A stretch of DNA of 64,000 bases, from the NCBI RefSeq assembly GCF_037975245.1, contig NC_092578.1, positions 8,131,001 to 8,195,000 of the forward strand. The letters are read 5' to 3'. A model generated the notes under the pieces. It had not been told where the DNA came from, searched no databases, and saw nothing but the letters and a program-made list of their open reading frames with translations. The DNA comes from Apostichopus japonicus. Its lineage: Eukaryota > Echinodermata > Holothuroidea > Aspidochirotida > Stichopodidae. Position 1 is the first letter of the stretch. Each line of letters starts with the position of its first letter. Made by a program: the position numbers and the translations under genes. Below, one piece after another: positions 1-12,728 of this stretch.

Positions 1-180
1 AACTGTGAAGCCAACAGAAATATTCAAATCCGCAAGGCAACGACATAAATCTTAGGATAGCAGTATGGTTTTGGTAATTTGTGTGTTTTCTTCTCTTGTT
101 TTTCTTCTTGTTTTTGTTGTTGCTGGAGAGCGGTTGTCTTAAAGATTTACTAAAAGGTAACAAACGATAAGGACTATGAC

Positions 181-3100
181 ATGGAGACTGATTCATCGAA
201 GAAAATAATTGGCGGCTTCAAGCTTTTTGTTTATATATTCGTGTTATTCACCTTTCTGTCTTACTGTGGATTACTACCAGGGAAAGGAAACATTGAGACA
301 ACAATATTTATTCCGCAATCGTATGATTCCTCAAATCGAATATCACCTATGCTCAGATCACATGACGGCGATATTAGTTACGTAGGAGAGTCAGGAAACG
401 GTATGTATGTGATGTTAGAATTTGCAAACTACTTAGTTTGGTCCGAGTACTTCGGAGTGGATGGATTTACCCGAAACTGATGGGGAATTGAAAAGGATAG
501 TTTAAAGGAAAATGTAACTTTGGTCATTGAAAGAAGAACATCTACTATATATACTTCCTCGTAAAAATTTTCATGCGATTTCCGCATTGCGTTTTCGAGA
601 TATCGTCACACAGGTTGGCTTCGAGCTAACTTATAGATTGTAAAATATTCTCAGCACTAAAAACTATTCAATAGCAAACAATAGCAGTGATGCTACATGA
701 ATATTCTTATACGAATGTGACACAGTAGGATGTAGGGTATAGCACGGGTTAACAACATACTTTAATCTAAGTAGTATACAGCAAAAAGCGTTGAGATGTG
801 AGAGACAATATTCACATTGGCAGCTGAAGACCGACATGGAAATTTTCCTTGTATTCAGCATACAGATTAATCTTCAACAAAGACAACAGGATTCTTATAC
901 TCAATTTGGTAAACCTACAAGTCGTACATTAATCATTTTCTGACCAGATTATGCCTCTAGAAACTTAACACTTTGAAGAATTAGTATCTCCCTAACCCTT
1001 CTAGCCATAGACTTGGTTTGGGTGTTAGAATAAAGCTAAAGTACAGATCTATTCAAAAATATTTTAAGAAGGGGGTGCTATTGTAGTATATTACCCAAAT
1101 TTTGGTTCAAATTCTGTTTTTAATCATAAACGGTGGAAATTCTACATTTTGACCTTTTCTTTTTAACAAAATCTAGGCTCCAATTAGAAACAAGCCAGCA
1201 CCTACATGGATGTTCTAGAACAAGCTCAACACATAAAAAAACTACCCTGAGAAGATCAGAGCTATGAAGAATAGAAGATTTGAACTATCATCGCCCAAAA
1301 CCCGTCCAAAAACCGAAAAAAACTTGAAAAACTCTTCATTGATTAAAAAAAATCATATCTTGGGCACCCTAAACCCTTTTTCAAAAATTTAATAAATATT
1401 TTTTATAGGCGTCTTTACAAAAGTAAAGCAATGAATATCGGCATAGCGCCACTAATTCTTTGTAAGAACGATTTGCACAATGCAGGTACGGTGCTGTATG
1501 TGTCTACAGTGTATTGTATATACATGTATTGTTATTCCTATTAGTAATTTGCATCTTTGCAAACATAATTAGCCCACAATTAGTGAACGGTATCAGATAT
1601 GAAATCAATGATTATTACCCTTTCAATTGATATAAAGGTTCTTGTGAAATATATTGATGTAAATGAGTCCAAGAATAATCATTTTCTGCTGTTTACACAC
1701 TGCAAGGTCAAAGGGTTAATTAAGCAGGCGCCGGGAGAATTTTATCCCCTGGTCTCCAAGTTTTTTTCGTCTGGTTTGCCTCTAAAACATGTAACTAGGC
1801 GACAGTTATTCATCGCAAACGGCGCCTGGTCATTTCCCCAACGTTACTAAATCTGCACCTGACTTTTATTTGACACTGAATCTCGACAATTGGAAAATAT
1901 GACGGAAAACTCCGACAACGGAAGCAAAGATATAATACCGAATATTCACAATGATATCGTCCATTCCAATGTTATTAAGCCATGTACAAGTACGTTTCAT
2001 TAGACAACGTTGTGCACAGGAATGTATGCATATATCCTAATGAGGCGGTAACGCACTGATATAGCAGGCTGGTCGGTGGGAGATAAGGTAGATTATAAAC
2101 AAGGTTTCCACAATTGAAATGACAAAATAACATTTGACCTCCACAAAAAACAATAGGCTTCTTTTACTTAACGTGTCACAACTACATACTAAATATGAGA
2201 TTGGACCAAGCTTTCCTTCTTGAGATATCGTGTTTACAAGGTTTTTAAATTTGACCACAGGTGACCCCAAATGACATTTGACCTCAAATAAAAAACAATA
2301 GGGATCTTGAATTCGATGTGTCACATCTACATACTAAATATGAGATTGGTCCAAGCTTCCCTTCTTGAGATATAGTGTTTACAAAATTTTCACAATTTAA
2401 CCCCAGGTAACCCAAACTGACCGACCTTTGACCTATTGAGATACAAGTTTACAAGGCTAGACGTGACACAAACATACACCCCGCACACACACCCACACTC
2501 ATCCGCCTGCATGACTACAAGGTTACGATTCTCATCGATTCGAAAAACACATTTCATTGTAATGAACTGAATTAATTGCTTAAGTTCAGCTTTTGAAATC
2601 ATGGTAAATGTATTATAGTCAACTCGTCACTTTCAAGGTCATCAGTATTGACACCAAATCTGAGCATCTTAAAAACTGCCAAAGGTTTCAAGATTTCCTT
2701 CCTGGTGGTTCTTTATCACTTATATTATTGACATTGACATTGATAATAACATTGAGGGTCATGAATTGAGACAATTCAATGCTTCAGTGAGGAACAATAT
2801 TATAAGGGTCTTAGTAGAAGCTTGATCTGATGATGAAGTTGGAGCATGATTGACCATTATTTGACTTTCATCGCATTTGGGACCAATACTGATGACTGTA
2901 AGATGGCTGAACTTCACTGCTGCCGGCATCCACCTATGGGTAATTTTGTTTAGAGTCACTGATTATATCGGAATAACCGATATCAATTACATGTTTAATG
3001 CAAGTTTAACTTTTGTCTTATCAGATTTAAAAGTGATACCGCGTTCCGAACTATATGTCGTCACAATGGGTTCAACCGGTCCTATTCTACATGACCACCA

Positions 3101-4655
3101 TTTGGTTACGGAATCCAAGCAAGAAAGTAAATGTCGCGTTTATCCTAATACAAGTTCACTCAAGTTGAACGCACAAGTTGGTCAACTCTTTACTTTGACT
3201 ATTGAAATTGACAAAGATGTGCTGATCCAGCAAACTATATTGAGTGTTTTAGCAGTAGGAGAAAATCACATTTTCGCTGCAAATCATCTAAACTTTTCAG
3301 TCGATGGCTCCTTGATGACCTTCACCTATACACCCAAAGTTCCTGGTTTGTACAACCTCTTCGTAGAGGAGATCAATGCAAATGCTCAATTACAAATACC
3401 AGGTAGTCCCTTTCGTCTTGTAGTGGAAGGTGATCCCGTTTACGCCGTTCAGCTCGGTAGAAATGCTGATAAGTTGCCCTCCTGTCAGACTATGCAGTTA
3501 ACACGACCCTCTTGGCTCGATGGCGAATGGATAACTGGAAACATAGCAGGTCTCAAACGAGGAGTTTTACGCAGCGGATGGGTTTTTCAACCAGACTGGT
3601 GTAGTTTTGATATTTTTACCACAAAGGATCTCGCAATAGCGGCGGAAATGACCTCACCTAAAAAAATTGCCGTTTTGGGTTCATCAATTGAACGAGGTAT
3701 TTTCTTTTCTCTTGTCGACTTATTGCTCGCAAAAAAAGAAAAATACAATTTAACTAAATCTGATTTTAGTAAATGCTGGGGCCATGCACAAGTAGAGGTT
3801 GGAAAGTTAACGTTCTTGTACCAGGACTTTCGTATTGTAACTCTTGGAAACTTGAATATGGGTGAAGATGGAAAAGCTGAGATAATCTGTCACGACGAAA
3901 AGATAGCAAAGTCAGGGGATTACGATTTTTTCGATGATGGTATCCGATTTCTCAGAGAGTACCTCTTCGCGGAGTCTGATGATAAATGGCCTGATATTAT
4001 CGTTATACCGATAAGGCAAACAATTCATTTGGAATTACTGCTGAAGGCAATTCCTCCGTCATGGTCTGGAACTATTTATACTCTATATAATTTCTACGTC
4101 CATAGCCGCACATTTCACACTAAGGATGGTCTTGCATCAAGTTACCGAATAGCGGAGAATTTGTTATCTGTGGACAGTCGCATTCAGTTGATCGACGCAT
4201 TTGGTTTAGCATCAGCAATGAGACACAACACGGAGACAGCTCCGCTCATAAAATCAGTGCACACTCATCGATGGTGCAATGAATTAAACGGTGAGATGAG
4301 AGTCTGTGGAAACACACCTGAAATGATAGCTCAGTTGTTATTAGGAAAGGTGATAGCACCAGAAGGGAAGGACGCCTGGTTGAAGACAATTACATCAAAA
4401 CCGAAAATAATGTTTCCCAGACAACTTAAAGTTTGTCAGGATTGTCCGGCATCTTTACTACCTTTTCATATTAAACCTTTTCCAGATTTAACTTGTTACA
4501 TATCGGAAAGTGTTCGTAAAACTTCTTTGGATAAACAAGAGGTTTGGGACGGTACTTTGTGTCCAGCGGAATGCCTCAAGTTGAAACCTGTAGGTACAGA
4601 ACAAACCCAATCCGGTTCCGTTAGTGTGAGGAGTTGTGACGTGAAACTTCTCTGA
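181..4655 (+). CDS. NXPE family (neurexophilin and PC-esterase) protein, two exons
   Basis: Two exons join in frame. Exon 1 is 181-400, with the ATG followed by a short polar N-terminus and one hydrophobic segment at about residues 14-31 (KLFVYIFVLFTFLSYCGLL), a type II signal anchor. It ends at a GTATGT donor in phase 1. Exon 2 is 3025-4655, after the pyrimidine-rich acceptor ttttgtcttatcag, also phase 1, so the split codon reads Asp. The product is about 616 aa, near the usual NXPE size. A filamin/Ig-like segment ending in PGSPF lies at about 125-210. The NXPE block with WLDGEW and SGWVFQPDWCSFD follows. A PC-esterase-like segment has GSSIERG at about 292 and VHTHRWCN at about 484. The esterase motif has Ser where many relatives have Asp (GDS), so catalysis is uncertain. 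Substrate is unknown. Likely site is the Golgi or secretory lumen. The splice junction is inferred from consensus and phase, not from transcripts. Confidence 0.85.
991..1515 (+). repeat. Dispersed repeat, family R1 (inverted partner at 33215-33763)
   Basis: Blocks such as the segment around tagacttggtttgg, the run around gaaattctacattttga and the segment around gaatatcggcatagcgcca reappear in the same order on the opposite strand at 33215-33763. No coding capacity or termini could be defined. The two copies differ by many substitutions and indels, so the family is old. Confidence 0.6.
1793..2555 (+). repeat. Dispersed composite repeat, family R2 (second copy at 40407-41105)
   Basis: This starts with aactaggcgacagtt, then ggcgcctgg, then roughly 100-bp sub-units containing ctaaatatgagattgg, ccaagct and gtttacaag. 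The sub-units include nuclear-receptor-like half-sites (tgacctttgacc, tttgacctc) and the block ends in a CA-rich stretch followed by catgactaca. The same order is seen at 40407-41105. Related fragments lie at 23870-24500 and 38490-38720 and, on the other strand, 49690-51240. The function and class of the repeat are unknown. Confidence 0.65.
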
Positions 4656-5265
4656 ACTTACAATTTCAGCAGTTTCATTTTGACTGTTGGGAGTATTCCT
4701 CGTTGTCCATATACCCCTCTCAAAGAATTGACGATCAAGGATTCGCCGTCAGTGAAGGACTAAATACTTCAAAAAGCAATATACACAGAATGGAAGCTTT
4801 CAAAACTACGTGGGAAACTCGAACACTGACATACTGGGAGGCTGCTCCAGACCTGGCAACCCTACCCTCCAGGGATGATACTTTAAGTTACGAAAAGAAA
4901 AAGGAAAAGAAACTTCCCATTGGCTGGACTGTTCCCCGGAAGAGAACTTTTCTTCCGGAGTTCCACTCACGAGCCATCTAGCCACTGGGTTCCTAAACAA
5001 GGGACCCCCTCCCTCTGCCAGAGCCGAAGCCTCCTCCCTGATCAAAATATCTAGTTTATCTAGGGAAAATGTATTTTTGGAGCAGGTTTTATTAATTATA
5101 TACATAAGAAGGAAATTTTGGATAAAGCGGTCGAGGAGAAGGGTGTTGTTTAGATCTTTTTCGCAGGCGATATCGATACAGATTGTCTATAGTTTGTTTT
5201 AGTTGATAAGAGTAAGAGTATTATTAGTTAACGCCCATTTTATTTTGTTTGTTTTCTTGAGAGGG

Positions 5266-5268
<3 letters not shown>
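4656..5268. other. Downstream flank of the NXPE-like gene; nothing recognised
   Basis: This is the presumptive 3' UTR and intergenic DNA. Short open frames here have no recognisable domains. No convincing AATAAA lies close behind the stop codon, so the transcript end cannot be placed. Confidence 0.4.
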
Positions 5269-5321
<53 letters not shown>

Positions 5322-5330
5322 TATATATAA
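5269..5330. repeat. (AT)n microsatellite
   Basis: About 60 bases of almost uninterrupted AT dinucleotide repeat. Open frames across it encode only Tyr-Ile repeats and are not genes. Confidence 0.95.
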
Positions 5331-6399
5331 CTGTTGTTGATTGCATGGGAGAGATGTCACTATGTCGTCGAATTTGTCGGTTGAGTCAATGCTGTTGAAA
5401 TTAATAAAGCCAGAGTCGGTCATTACGTTGTCGATGTCGTTCCTAAACTTAGTCAAGTTAGTGAACTTCGGGAAGCGGTAGTAGTTGTTGGTCGAACAAA
5501 TTGGTCTGAGGAAGAAATTAATTAAGATAATATAATGGTCACTAAATCCTGTATCATCAATAATAGAAGGTTACTTGCCTTGTTGGCTAGATAGTTGTTA
5601 ATAATCATATAGTCTAAAAGTTCCTGTCTGTCGTTCCTAGGGTCGGTTCTGGTAGTAGTATTAGTGTTGATAATACGAAAGTCATAATACGAAAGTGATA
5701 ATACGAAAGTCAATAATGTCAAGAAGCTGTTTACCATATGTAAAAATATTGGTGCACCCAACGTTCATATGGTGAACATTGAGATCACCTACTACAATAG
5801 TAGTCTTATCCATACACTTAGGAAGGATTGGTTCATAGAGAGGGAGAGCCAGGATGATTATAGTAAGAAATGATAGTGACATTGTGGGGCTTACAAGGAA
5901 TAATAATTTCAAGAAAATTGGTAAATAGTGGAAGACAATGCTATTGATGTTAAGGTGAAGGATTTTTGAGAGAAATGGAATTATTTTTATCCATCAGATA
6001 ATGGAGATAAAGTTAAGATTTGAGGGGGGAAATGTTTTGCGTACTTCTTCAATCGTTATTTGAAGGTTTAAGTGGGTGATTGCCGAGACAATGGCATAAC
6101 TTTCAGTTTTTAAAGTTTAGTTTGGCCTTTTCGGTGACTCATATTTTTTGTTCCACCACCAAGGCTAGTAGGTTGACTGGCTCTGAAGAGGGAATTTTAT
6201 TTTTAATTTCTATGGTTTTAAGAGTAGATATTTGGGCGTACGATTTTGGTATTGAGTTTTGGTCAATTTTAGTTGGTTTTATTTCTTGGTATTTTGGGCA
6301 ACCTTTGTATAAAGCTACATGACTGCCTCCACAATTTGCACAATTTTTGTCTTCCTTCGAATTTGGACAGTCTCTCACTATGTGGTTTCCACCACATCT

Positions 6400-7279
6400 C
6401 ACTGTAGAGAGCATGATTCCCATCCCTGCCCAGATTCCTTAGTCTTAATAATACTCAGATTTGTAGAACAACTTGTGCCAAATCCTTGGGGTTCTTATTG
6501 ATGATAAACTGACCTTCAAGCCACATATAGATGACCTTTGCAACAGCCTTATCAAGCACACAGACATTTTCAATCGCCTTAGATGTTCACTTCCACTCAC
6601 CGTCGCTCTCCCGATTTGCTATGCACTAGTCTACTCTAGGATATCCTACGGTGTGGAAACGTATGGTATGACCAATATTTCCCTTCTAAAGCCTTTACAA
6701 GTTCTACAAAGTAGTATTCTAAAAACGATTACATTCAACCACTGGCGTTTTCCTACTAATACTCTGCAAAGTACTCTTGGTGTTCTTAAGGTCGACGATG
6801 TTCATACTTTCAAAATGTGTACTTTTGCTTACAAATACGTTAACAATGCACTGCCTCGTGTCTTTCGAAATATTGTACACCCAAGATTTGGGTCAGATAT
6901 CCCAAACGTACCGAGAACAAATGTTCTATTCTCTGTCACTAGACTCCGCTCTAAACACGGAAAGTTTCTGCTAAACAATTACTGTTATAAAATATGGAAT
7001 AATGTCCCAACTGGTATTAGACATTCGAAATCATGTGCTTCATTTAGGTATCAACTAAAGAGTTATCTAACTTCCAAGTGCCTTGATTGATATTATTGTC
7101 AATTTTGTTGTGTACATTTTGTTTTTCTTTCTTACTTTGTGCTGGTAATTTCTTTCTTTTTCTTTAGGGTTACTAGCTTTGATAAACATTTTATGTTTTT
7201 TTTTCTAGTACCCTGTGTATACTATTACGGCGCTGTTGTTGTATGTCTATGTATATGCGAAATATATTAACTGAACTGA
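6400..7279 (+). mobile_element. 5'-truncated LINE fragment nested in the antisense LINE, with TSD
   Basis: The copy is flanked by a perfect 6-bp direct repeat, ACATCT, at 6394-6399 and 7280-7285. It carries the C-terminal end of a LINE ORF2 (6473-7090) and ends in a short tail of AACTG repeats, as in CR1/L2-type elements. Removing the insert restores the zinc-knuckle frame of the interrupted element, so the boundaries are reliable. 5' truncation is typical of target-primed reverse transcription. Confidence 0.8.
6473..7090 (+). pseudogene. LINE ORF2 C-terminal fragment (reverse transcriptase thumb and tail)
   Basis: This is a 205-codon open frame with LGVLIDDKLTFKPHIDDLC at its start. That sequence is the conserved block just after the polymerase domain of CR1/Rex1/L2-like LINEs (G-hxLD-pxLxf-xxHI). 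It is followed by the usual cysteine-poor tail ending in FRYQLKSYL. The endonuclease and the catalytic palm are absent, so it is a dead 5'-truncated copy. The first Met is arbitrary because the frame is open upstream into the truncation point. Confidence 0.8.
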
Positions 7280-7800
7280 ACATCTTAGGCATCTTGTGTC
7301 GTTTTTAAAGTTGTTGAACGTAAGCTCAAAGCCTTGACATTTACTGCATTGTACTACCGGTGGTATTTCTCAATATGGGTCCTCTTAATGTTTTGAGAAA
7401 CCAAGAGTTATTTTGATGGGGTCATCTCAGTCTTCGGCTAAACAATGACTAACATTTACTTCCCATGTTTCTTTGTTAGTAACTTTTTACTTATTAGTCT
7501 TTTAACATTATTTGGCTGGTCAGTCAGTTCTACTTTGATGTCGCTGTATCGTTGACACTGGTATTGATACCACAGATGACAGCAGAGTTATATTTTGGAA
7601 AGTAACTGATTTGCAAGTTTTGGAAGTGGTTTGCCAAGTTTCGTATCTTGAGGCCAGGGTGTCAGTAGCGAGTTGTTCGATTCTGGATTTCCTGGAATAA
7701 TCTCTATGGTTAAATTTTTCATGGTTCTGATATTGACGTAATAAAGGTGTTTCTTTGGCTTTCTTAATGAGTTTGGCCAATGTGATAGGGATTTGAATAA

Positions 7801-9124
7801 TTTCAGTCGGGATTCCAGAGACTAAGTCTTTTCTCTTGGTATAGATTTAGGGTTTTTTGCTTGAAAGGGAGTCATCATAATCGTTGGTCCTGAATCGTAG
7901 CCTAGTAACGGTTCGCCAATTGGTTAAGTCAGGGTGAGAGAAGGTGGGAGGTATAAAGGAACGTTAGCCATTTTCTTAGTAAAGCTCTGCCGAAACAGGC
8001 TAAAAAAGAGACAAAAATTCTTAGAAGCTTCCAAACTGAATTTAAGCCTGCCTTACCGTACTGACAAAAAGAGATTCTCCAAACCAATAGGTATAGCGTT
8101 TAAAAGTGCTTTGATTTGGTCCCCTTGGAATGACACCAGAGAAATAAAAAAGAACATTTCCTTGAAAAAGAGCACTGATACAACACTGAATTCTGTGGCA
8201 CCAATCTGTGGAATAACGCTGAATTTTGTTTTTGCACAAACTATATGATGTTAACGCATGACAATGAATCTATCACCTTAGACAAGTTAGCTAACAGCAA
8301 CATGCAACTATGACAACGAAAGAAACTACACGTTCAATGATACGTCAGTTTAGATAAAACAGGAATTGTAATCCGGGGAGTAATATTAGGAACCTTTCTA
8401 ATATTTAAATTATCTTTTCGCTCTTTTTTGACAGGAAAAATGACGAATGCTTAAAAAACACCCCAATAAGTAAGGCGTATTCACACTTGTTAAAGGCATT
8501 CTCTCAGCTAGGAAATTTTTAGAGGGCGGGCCAATTTCATAGGTTTCGACGGTTCACCGTTACTCACGTGACATGGTATTTGTAATATACTGCCACTGTA
8601 CAGTGTAAATCCTGTATGTAAATATACGTAATGTATAGCACAGTTTCATGCAGTGGTAGCATAACACACGTAACGTGTATATTGCGTGGCGGCGATGTTT
8701 AGGTGGAAGGCACAGGTTGCTTTATTGTGGGTCCCGATGCCAAAAGCAGTGAACGATAAAGAGACAGCGAAAAAGCGAAAAAGTGTACTTGAGCTGTTGC
8801 TACGTACATGGACTGGGTCTCCAAAAACGATCTACTGGAACAGAGATCGGAGATCGACAAAATGACCAATGCTACCTTCGCGGAGCATTTACTGTCATGG
8901 CAGATCATACCAGAAGGTAGGCAGCAAATTATGCTAACGACTAACGTTATATATTTACTATTTAGGCTACAGTATACTGTTTTCCGGCCGAAGTGTTTGG
9001 TCTATTGTAGGCTTCCTTCTTAAATTGTTCAATAGATCATGCTAGCTAGGCCTACTTAGGAGTAGATAGGCCGACAAACTAAGGCAACTAATACACCGAG
9101 AGGCATAGGCTAGTACAGTAGTAG
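7801..9124. other. Unassigned sequence with weak open frames
   Basis: A 104-codon open frame at 7934-8248 and a frame around 8790-8915 ending at a GTAGGC donor-like site were examined. Neither has a recognisable domain. The second could be an exon (its peptide contains NDLLEQRSEIDKMTNATFAEH), possibly paired with an acceptor-flanked 149-bp segment at 10707-10855, but the joined frame stops quickly. A non-coding transcript is equally possible. Confidence 0.25.
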
Positions 9125-9130
9125 TATAGT

Positions 9131-9366
9131 CAGTATTGCGAAGTTTGGAACACTGCGAAGTTCGGACACCCCTAAGAAATACACGATTTCACCATGACAA
9201 CCTACAGCAAGAGCCAATTGCACGAAAAACTACGAAGCTACAGTTATTTTTTCTCCAAAATGACCCAACCATATCAAGTATAGTTTCAGGTGATTTATTC
9301 CATGAGATATAGTTTTGGGGTGTTTTAAGGCTTAGGTGTCCAAACTTCGCAGTGTCCATACTACTG
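9131..9366. mobile_element. MITE, family M1, copy 1
   Basis: A roughly 235-bp element with terminal inverted repeats. The left end carries CACTGCGAAGTTCGGACACC. The right end, read on the other strand, carries GGACACTGCGAAGTTTGGAC. A second copy lies at 24580-24825. There is no coding capacity. Ends near TA suggest a Tc1/mariner-type MITE, but the TSD is not clean. Confidence 0.6.
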
Positions 9367-10706
9367 CAGTGCAGGCTGCTGTACTTACTGTAGTCTAGAA
9401 CATTTCTTGAAGTGTTATTTATGCTTTTCTACTTATATTCGCCTAGTAAGCATTATCAGTATGGAAGTCTGCGGTATCATATGTGTTTGGTTTATTAGCC
9501 ATTTCATTTTTGTCTTCTTTTTTTTTTTGTCTGAGCATGTGTTCTTAAGTGATGAGATAACCTCAAATCTGCTGAGCAACTCCAAGATGAATTAAGTTAC
9601 TAGGGCATTGGGTTCTTTTTACTTTTTTAAGTCTAATATGCATAGGCTAGGGTATTTACTTTGCTTCACTTGCTTGTCAATCCGCATAGCCACTTTAGCT
9701 GTGGATGATTCTCCACTTGCAAAGAAAAAATGTACGAATAAATTTAAACTCTTTCTATCCCAAATTAGAGTATTGCCTAATACTCCCAACTTGGTAGTAA
9801 CTTTAAAAAAAAAACGGTAGCGGCTACCTCTTTTCCTGGTAACTGTAGTGTAAAGTGATATAAGTAAGTTTTCCAAATTAATTCAAAACTCAAAAGCCTT
9901 CTCAGAAAGAAGCTACACTAGCTCTACAGGCTCCTTTGTTTAATTAGTGAAGGATACTGTTCACATATTTATGCATTCATAACATGATAGTTTGCTATCA
10001 TCGTTGTTTAATCAGAAAATCAAGAACAACATAAACAAATCAATGTCACCAATAATTGTGAATGCCACCATTTTATGTTCGACAAAATTTATAACATTTA
10101 ATTTAAAGGATACACCATGATATTTAGTTACATGGTACAGTATTCTGCAATTACTGTAGTCTTATAATCTACTCAATCTAAGATGTAATGTTAAAATACC
10201 AATCTACTATAAAGTGTGCGGGGTCCATTATATTCTTCTCTATTGTTCCAATAATTTATGTGGTTACCATGTGATGGTGTGTACTATTTAAGTCACATAT
10301 TGCACAATGCAGTCGAAACATTGTCTAGTGGATGACTCAAATCTCAGTGTTGGTTGAACTAACACATTATTGATCATTCTAATGGACTTATCTGTTTTAC
10401 TCAAAATAGGCGTGAATTATTGTTTCTCCTTAGTATGTTATTATCTATTTTGATTATAAAATGACTATTAGAATTGCAGATGCCAATAATGCACAGGTCT
10501 AGCAATTGTATGACACACTCTCAGACCCCTGGAATAGGTTAATTTTGATTTAATTTTGAACATTGATGCACCCCTGCATCATAGTGAAAGTGACACATTG
10601 TTGTATGTCTTTGACATACACCAATACAACTTCCCTGCTATGTGTACAGTATGCGTTCTGATATATTATTAACTGTGCACATCCCGGTATTATTTGTCTT
10701 TTTCAG
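9367..10706. other. Intergenic, nothing recognised
   Basis: AT-rich sequence with only short random open frames. No repeat partner was seen in the window. Confidence 0.4.
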
Positions 10707-10855
10707 TTGAAGGTGTGTGCCCAATTAAGAACTCGAGAGGTTGGTATCCAAACTGATCCACCAGAAAAGATAACACCAGTTCCTCAACAAAAGGCAATGC
10801 CCAACAGAGGCTGATGCAGCAATGCACTCCAGCAGCTGTACCCCAGTGGAGACTG
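10707..10855 (+). other. Candidate internal exon or non-coding RNA exon
   Basis: A 149-bp segment is bounded by a good acceptor (tttgtctttttcag) and a GTAATT donor-like site. It is less AT-rich than its surroundings. One frame is open for 35 codons, including EVGIQTDPPEKITPVPQQ, before a TGA. Nothing in it is recognised. It would have to be terminal coding sequence or part of a long non-coding RNA. Polyadenylation-type AATAAA sites occur at about 11826 and 12302. Confidence 0.2.
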
Positions 10856-12728
10856 GTAATTTTTTGATGTACATACTGTAACCATTCCATGCTGTAACTA
10901 TGTCAACATTTCAACTAGATCTGCAGTCTACTACTGTAGGACTGTATATGACTAACCGGATTTAGGACATTGGACACATTTATGCATTTATTGTATTATG
11001 TAATGTTAATGACATAGACATATAGTGCTAAATATGGTGCTAATACAGCCACTGGAGGTCTGTAAATGCGAAGGACCCAAAAATGTTCAAACCCCACAAG
11101 TTAATGATAACAGTAGTATTTTTCCTTATCTCTGAAAAATAAAGACATTTACCTATCTTGTAGAATGTGCTACCTACCTGTCTGAAGCAGTTTGTGTTCA
11201 AAAATTGTACCTGTATTCTTTTCTTATGTTTTCTTTTTATGTTTCGTGATGATGTGGCATCATTTGTACATACTTGCACTGCTTAAAGATAGTAACTCTT
11301 CACTGCCTATACTGTAGTTGTCATCTGATCAGTTTGTCATGTGCATATAGTTTCATATCAGCAATTAAAGACATTGACATTTTTTGCAAATTTTGAGTGT
11401 GAGCTATATTTCTAGTTCAACATGTTAGGGGCATCATTAAGGGGTCTACTTTCTCCCAGATTTGAACAATAATTTTTAGTTATTACAATGAGTGCAAGTT
11501 ACAAACTCAGTGAATAAACAAACATAACATTTGTGCTGGCTCCAACCCAGTTACCTTGGCTATGAGCCTGAATGTATCTTTTGCAATTAAAATCAAATGA
11601 ATCATATCTTGGAAATCATTTGAACAGGTATATCTTTGTGACACTTCTGTCCTCACACAATGCCATAAATACTGTATGTCTTTATTCCCTTTTCATTTCA
11701 CATTGCAGATGTACAGAACATCCTTTAGAGGAACAGTACAGCACAGCATAGCGTTATGGCAGGATGGATGTTTTGCAAGCAGATATAAGGGTGGGAACTG
11801 AAAGTGTTTGTGTTCGATCGTTTCATTAATAAACGTGTGCTTCTCTACTTTATGTAAGATGATTGTCATATTTCTTGTTCTCCAGTGAGACCTACGGATT
11901 TGCATAGTGAACGTTGTTAACATGGATACGGACAATTTTGAAATAGCTGATGTCAAAGCAGTTCCTCAGCTTGTTTAAATACCATACATCAAGGACACAA
12001 GAGTGGACAATGGGAGTAACAAGTATCCAGAATGTAGATATCACAAGCCTTCAAGACAATTGAACAAAGTGTACCATAACGGACAACAACAAACATGGTG
12101 TCTCAGTAAAATGATGTCACTAAGCTAGTGCAATGTATCATAAGATTTTATCTTCTTCATGGTGTCAAACATTGATTGTTGCATTCAGTGCGTTATGTAT
12201 CTTACTCCTTTCTGTAGTATTTAGCATTGTTTCTCATGTTCATTCATAGTGTAATGTAAACTACATAATTGATGTCATCAAAGTTACAACTGTGTCATAT
12301 TAATAAACTAAATGATTGAATATCGGTTTCACTACATACTTTATTGTACACTATTTGGCTTTCCATGATAGCAATATCTGATCTGTTTACTTACTGTAGT
12401 TTGTTCAGTCATACCAGAAGTTCTAATGTGACATTGATTTTAGGTTATTTATTGTTGGTACAGAATAACCTTGTATTGTGTGAGATCAATTTAACATAAC
12501 ATATATTGTGAATGTCATGGAGTGTTGAAGAGGTACTCTAACTTGCAGCTAGTAGTGATAAAACAGTTCATTCAGTGCTCTCATGGTAACCATAGTGGCA
12601 GATGGAGATAGTGCCAGATGGAGATGTTTGATATGCAGGGGACATTATAGGGTCTTTTGAAGTTTTGGCAAAGTTTCTTTTGGATGTAAAGCTGCTATAC
12701 TTTCATGGAAAAGTTCCACAATGGAGGC
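10856..12728. other. Intergenic, nothing recognised
   Basis: No gene or repeat family was identified. Splice-acceptor-like sites at about 11708 and 11892 are followed only by short open frames. Confidence 0.35.

Larger units (their letters stand above)
401..3024 (+). other. Intron of the NXPE-like gene
   Basis: The intron runs from the GTATGT donor after base 400 to the AG at 3023-3024. It has no recognisable gene. It holds two dispersed repeats, at 991-1515 and 1793-2555, each with a second copy elsewhere in the window. The rest (about 401-990, 1516-1792 and 2556-3024) shows nothing I recognise. Confidence 0.7.
5450..7800 (-). pseudogene. Antisense non-LTR retrotransposon (Jockey/CR1-like), decayed, interrupted
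   Basis: Read on the minus strand, an ORF1-type nucleic-acid-binding domain comes first. Its zinc knuckles are CSKCQGFELTFNNFKNDTRC (about 7290-7350), CGGNHIVRDC and CANCGGSHVALYKGC (6310-6400), the layout of Jockey/CR1-group ORF1 proteins. Downstream come remnants of an apurinic-type endonuclease: TTIVVGDLNVHH and LLDYMIINNYLANKAS, in two frames at 5522-5912. Frameshifts and stops are frequent, and no reverse transcriptase part remains on this side. The knuckle region is cut by the sense-strand LINE at 6400-7279, and the reading frame resumes exactly across the cut. ORF1 upstream of 7350 is too decayed to follow. Outer limits are approximate. Confidence 0.65.

Noticed and set aside
4703-5105. 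Two opposite open frames downstream of the NXPE-like gene
   Set aside because: They overlap on opposite strands without domains, splice context or start support.
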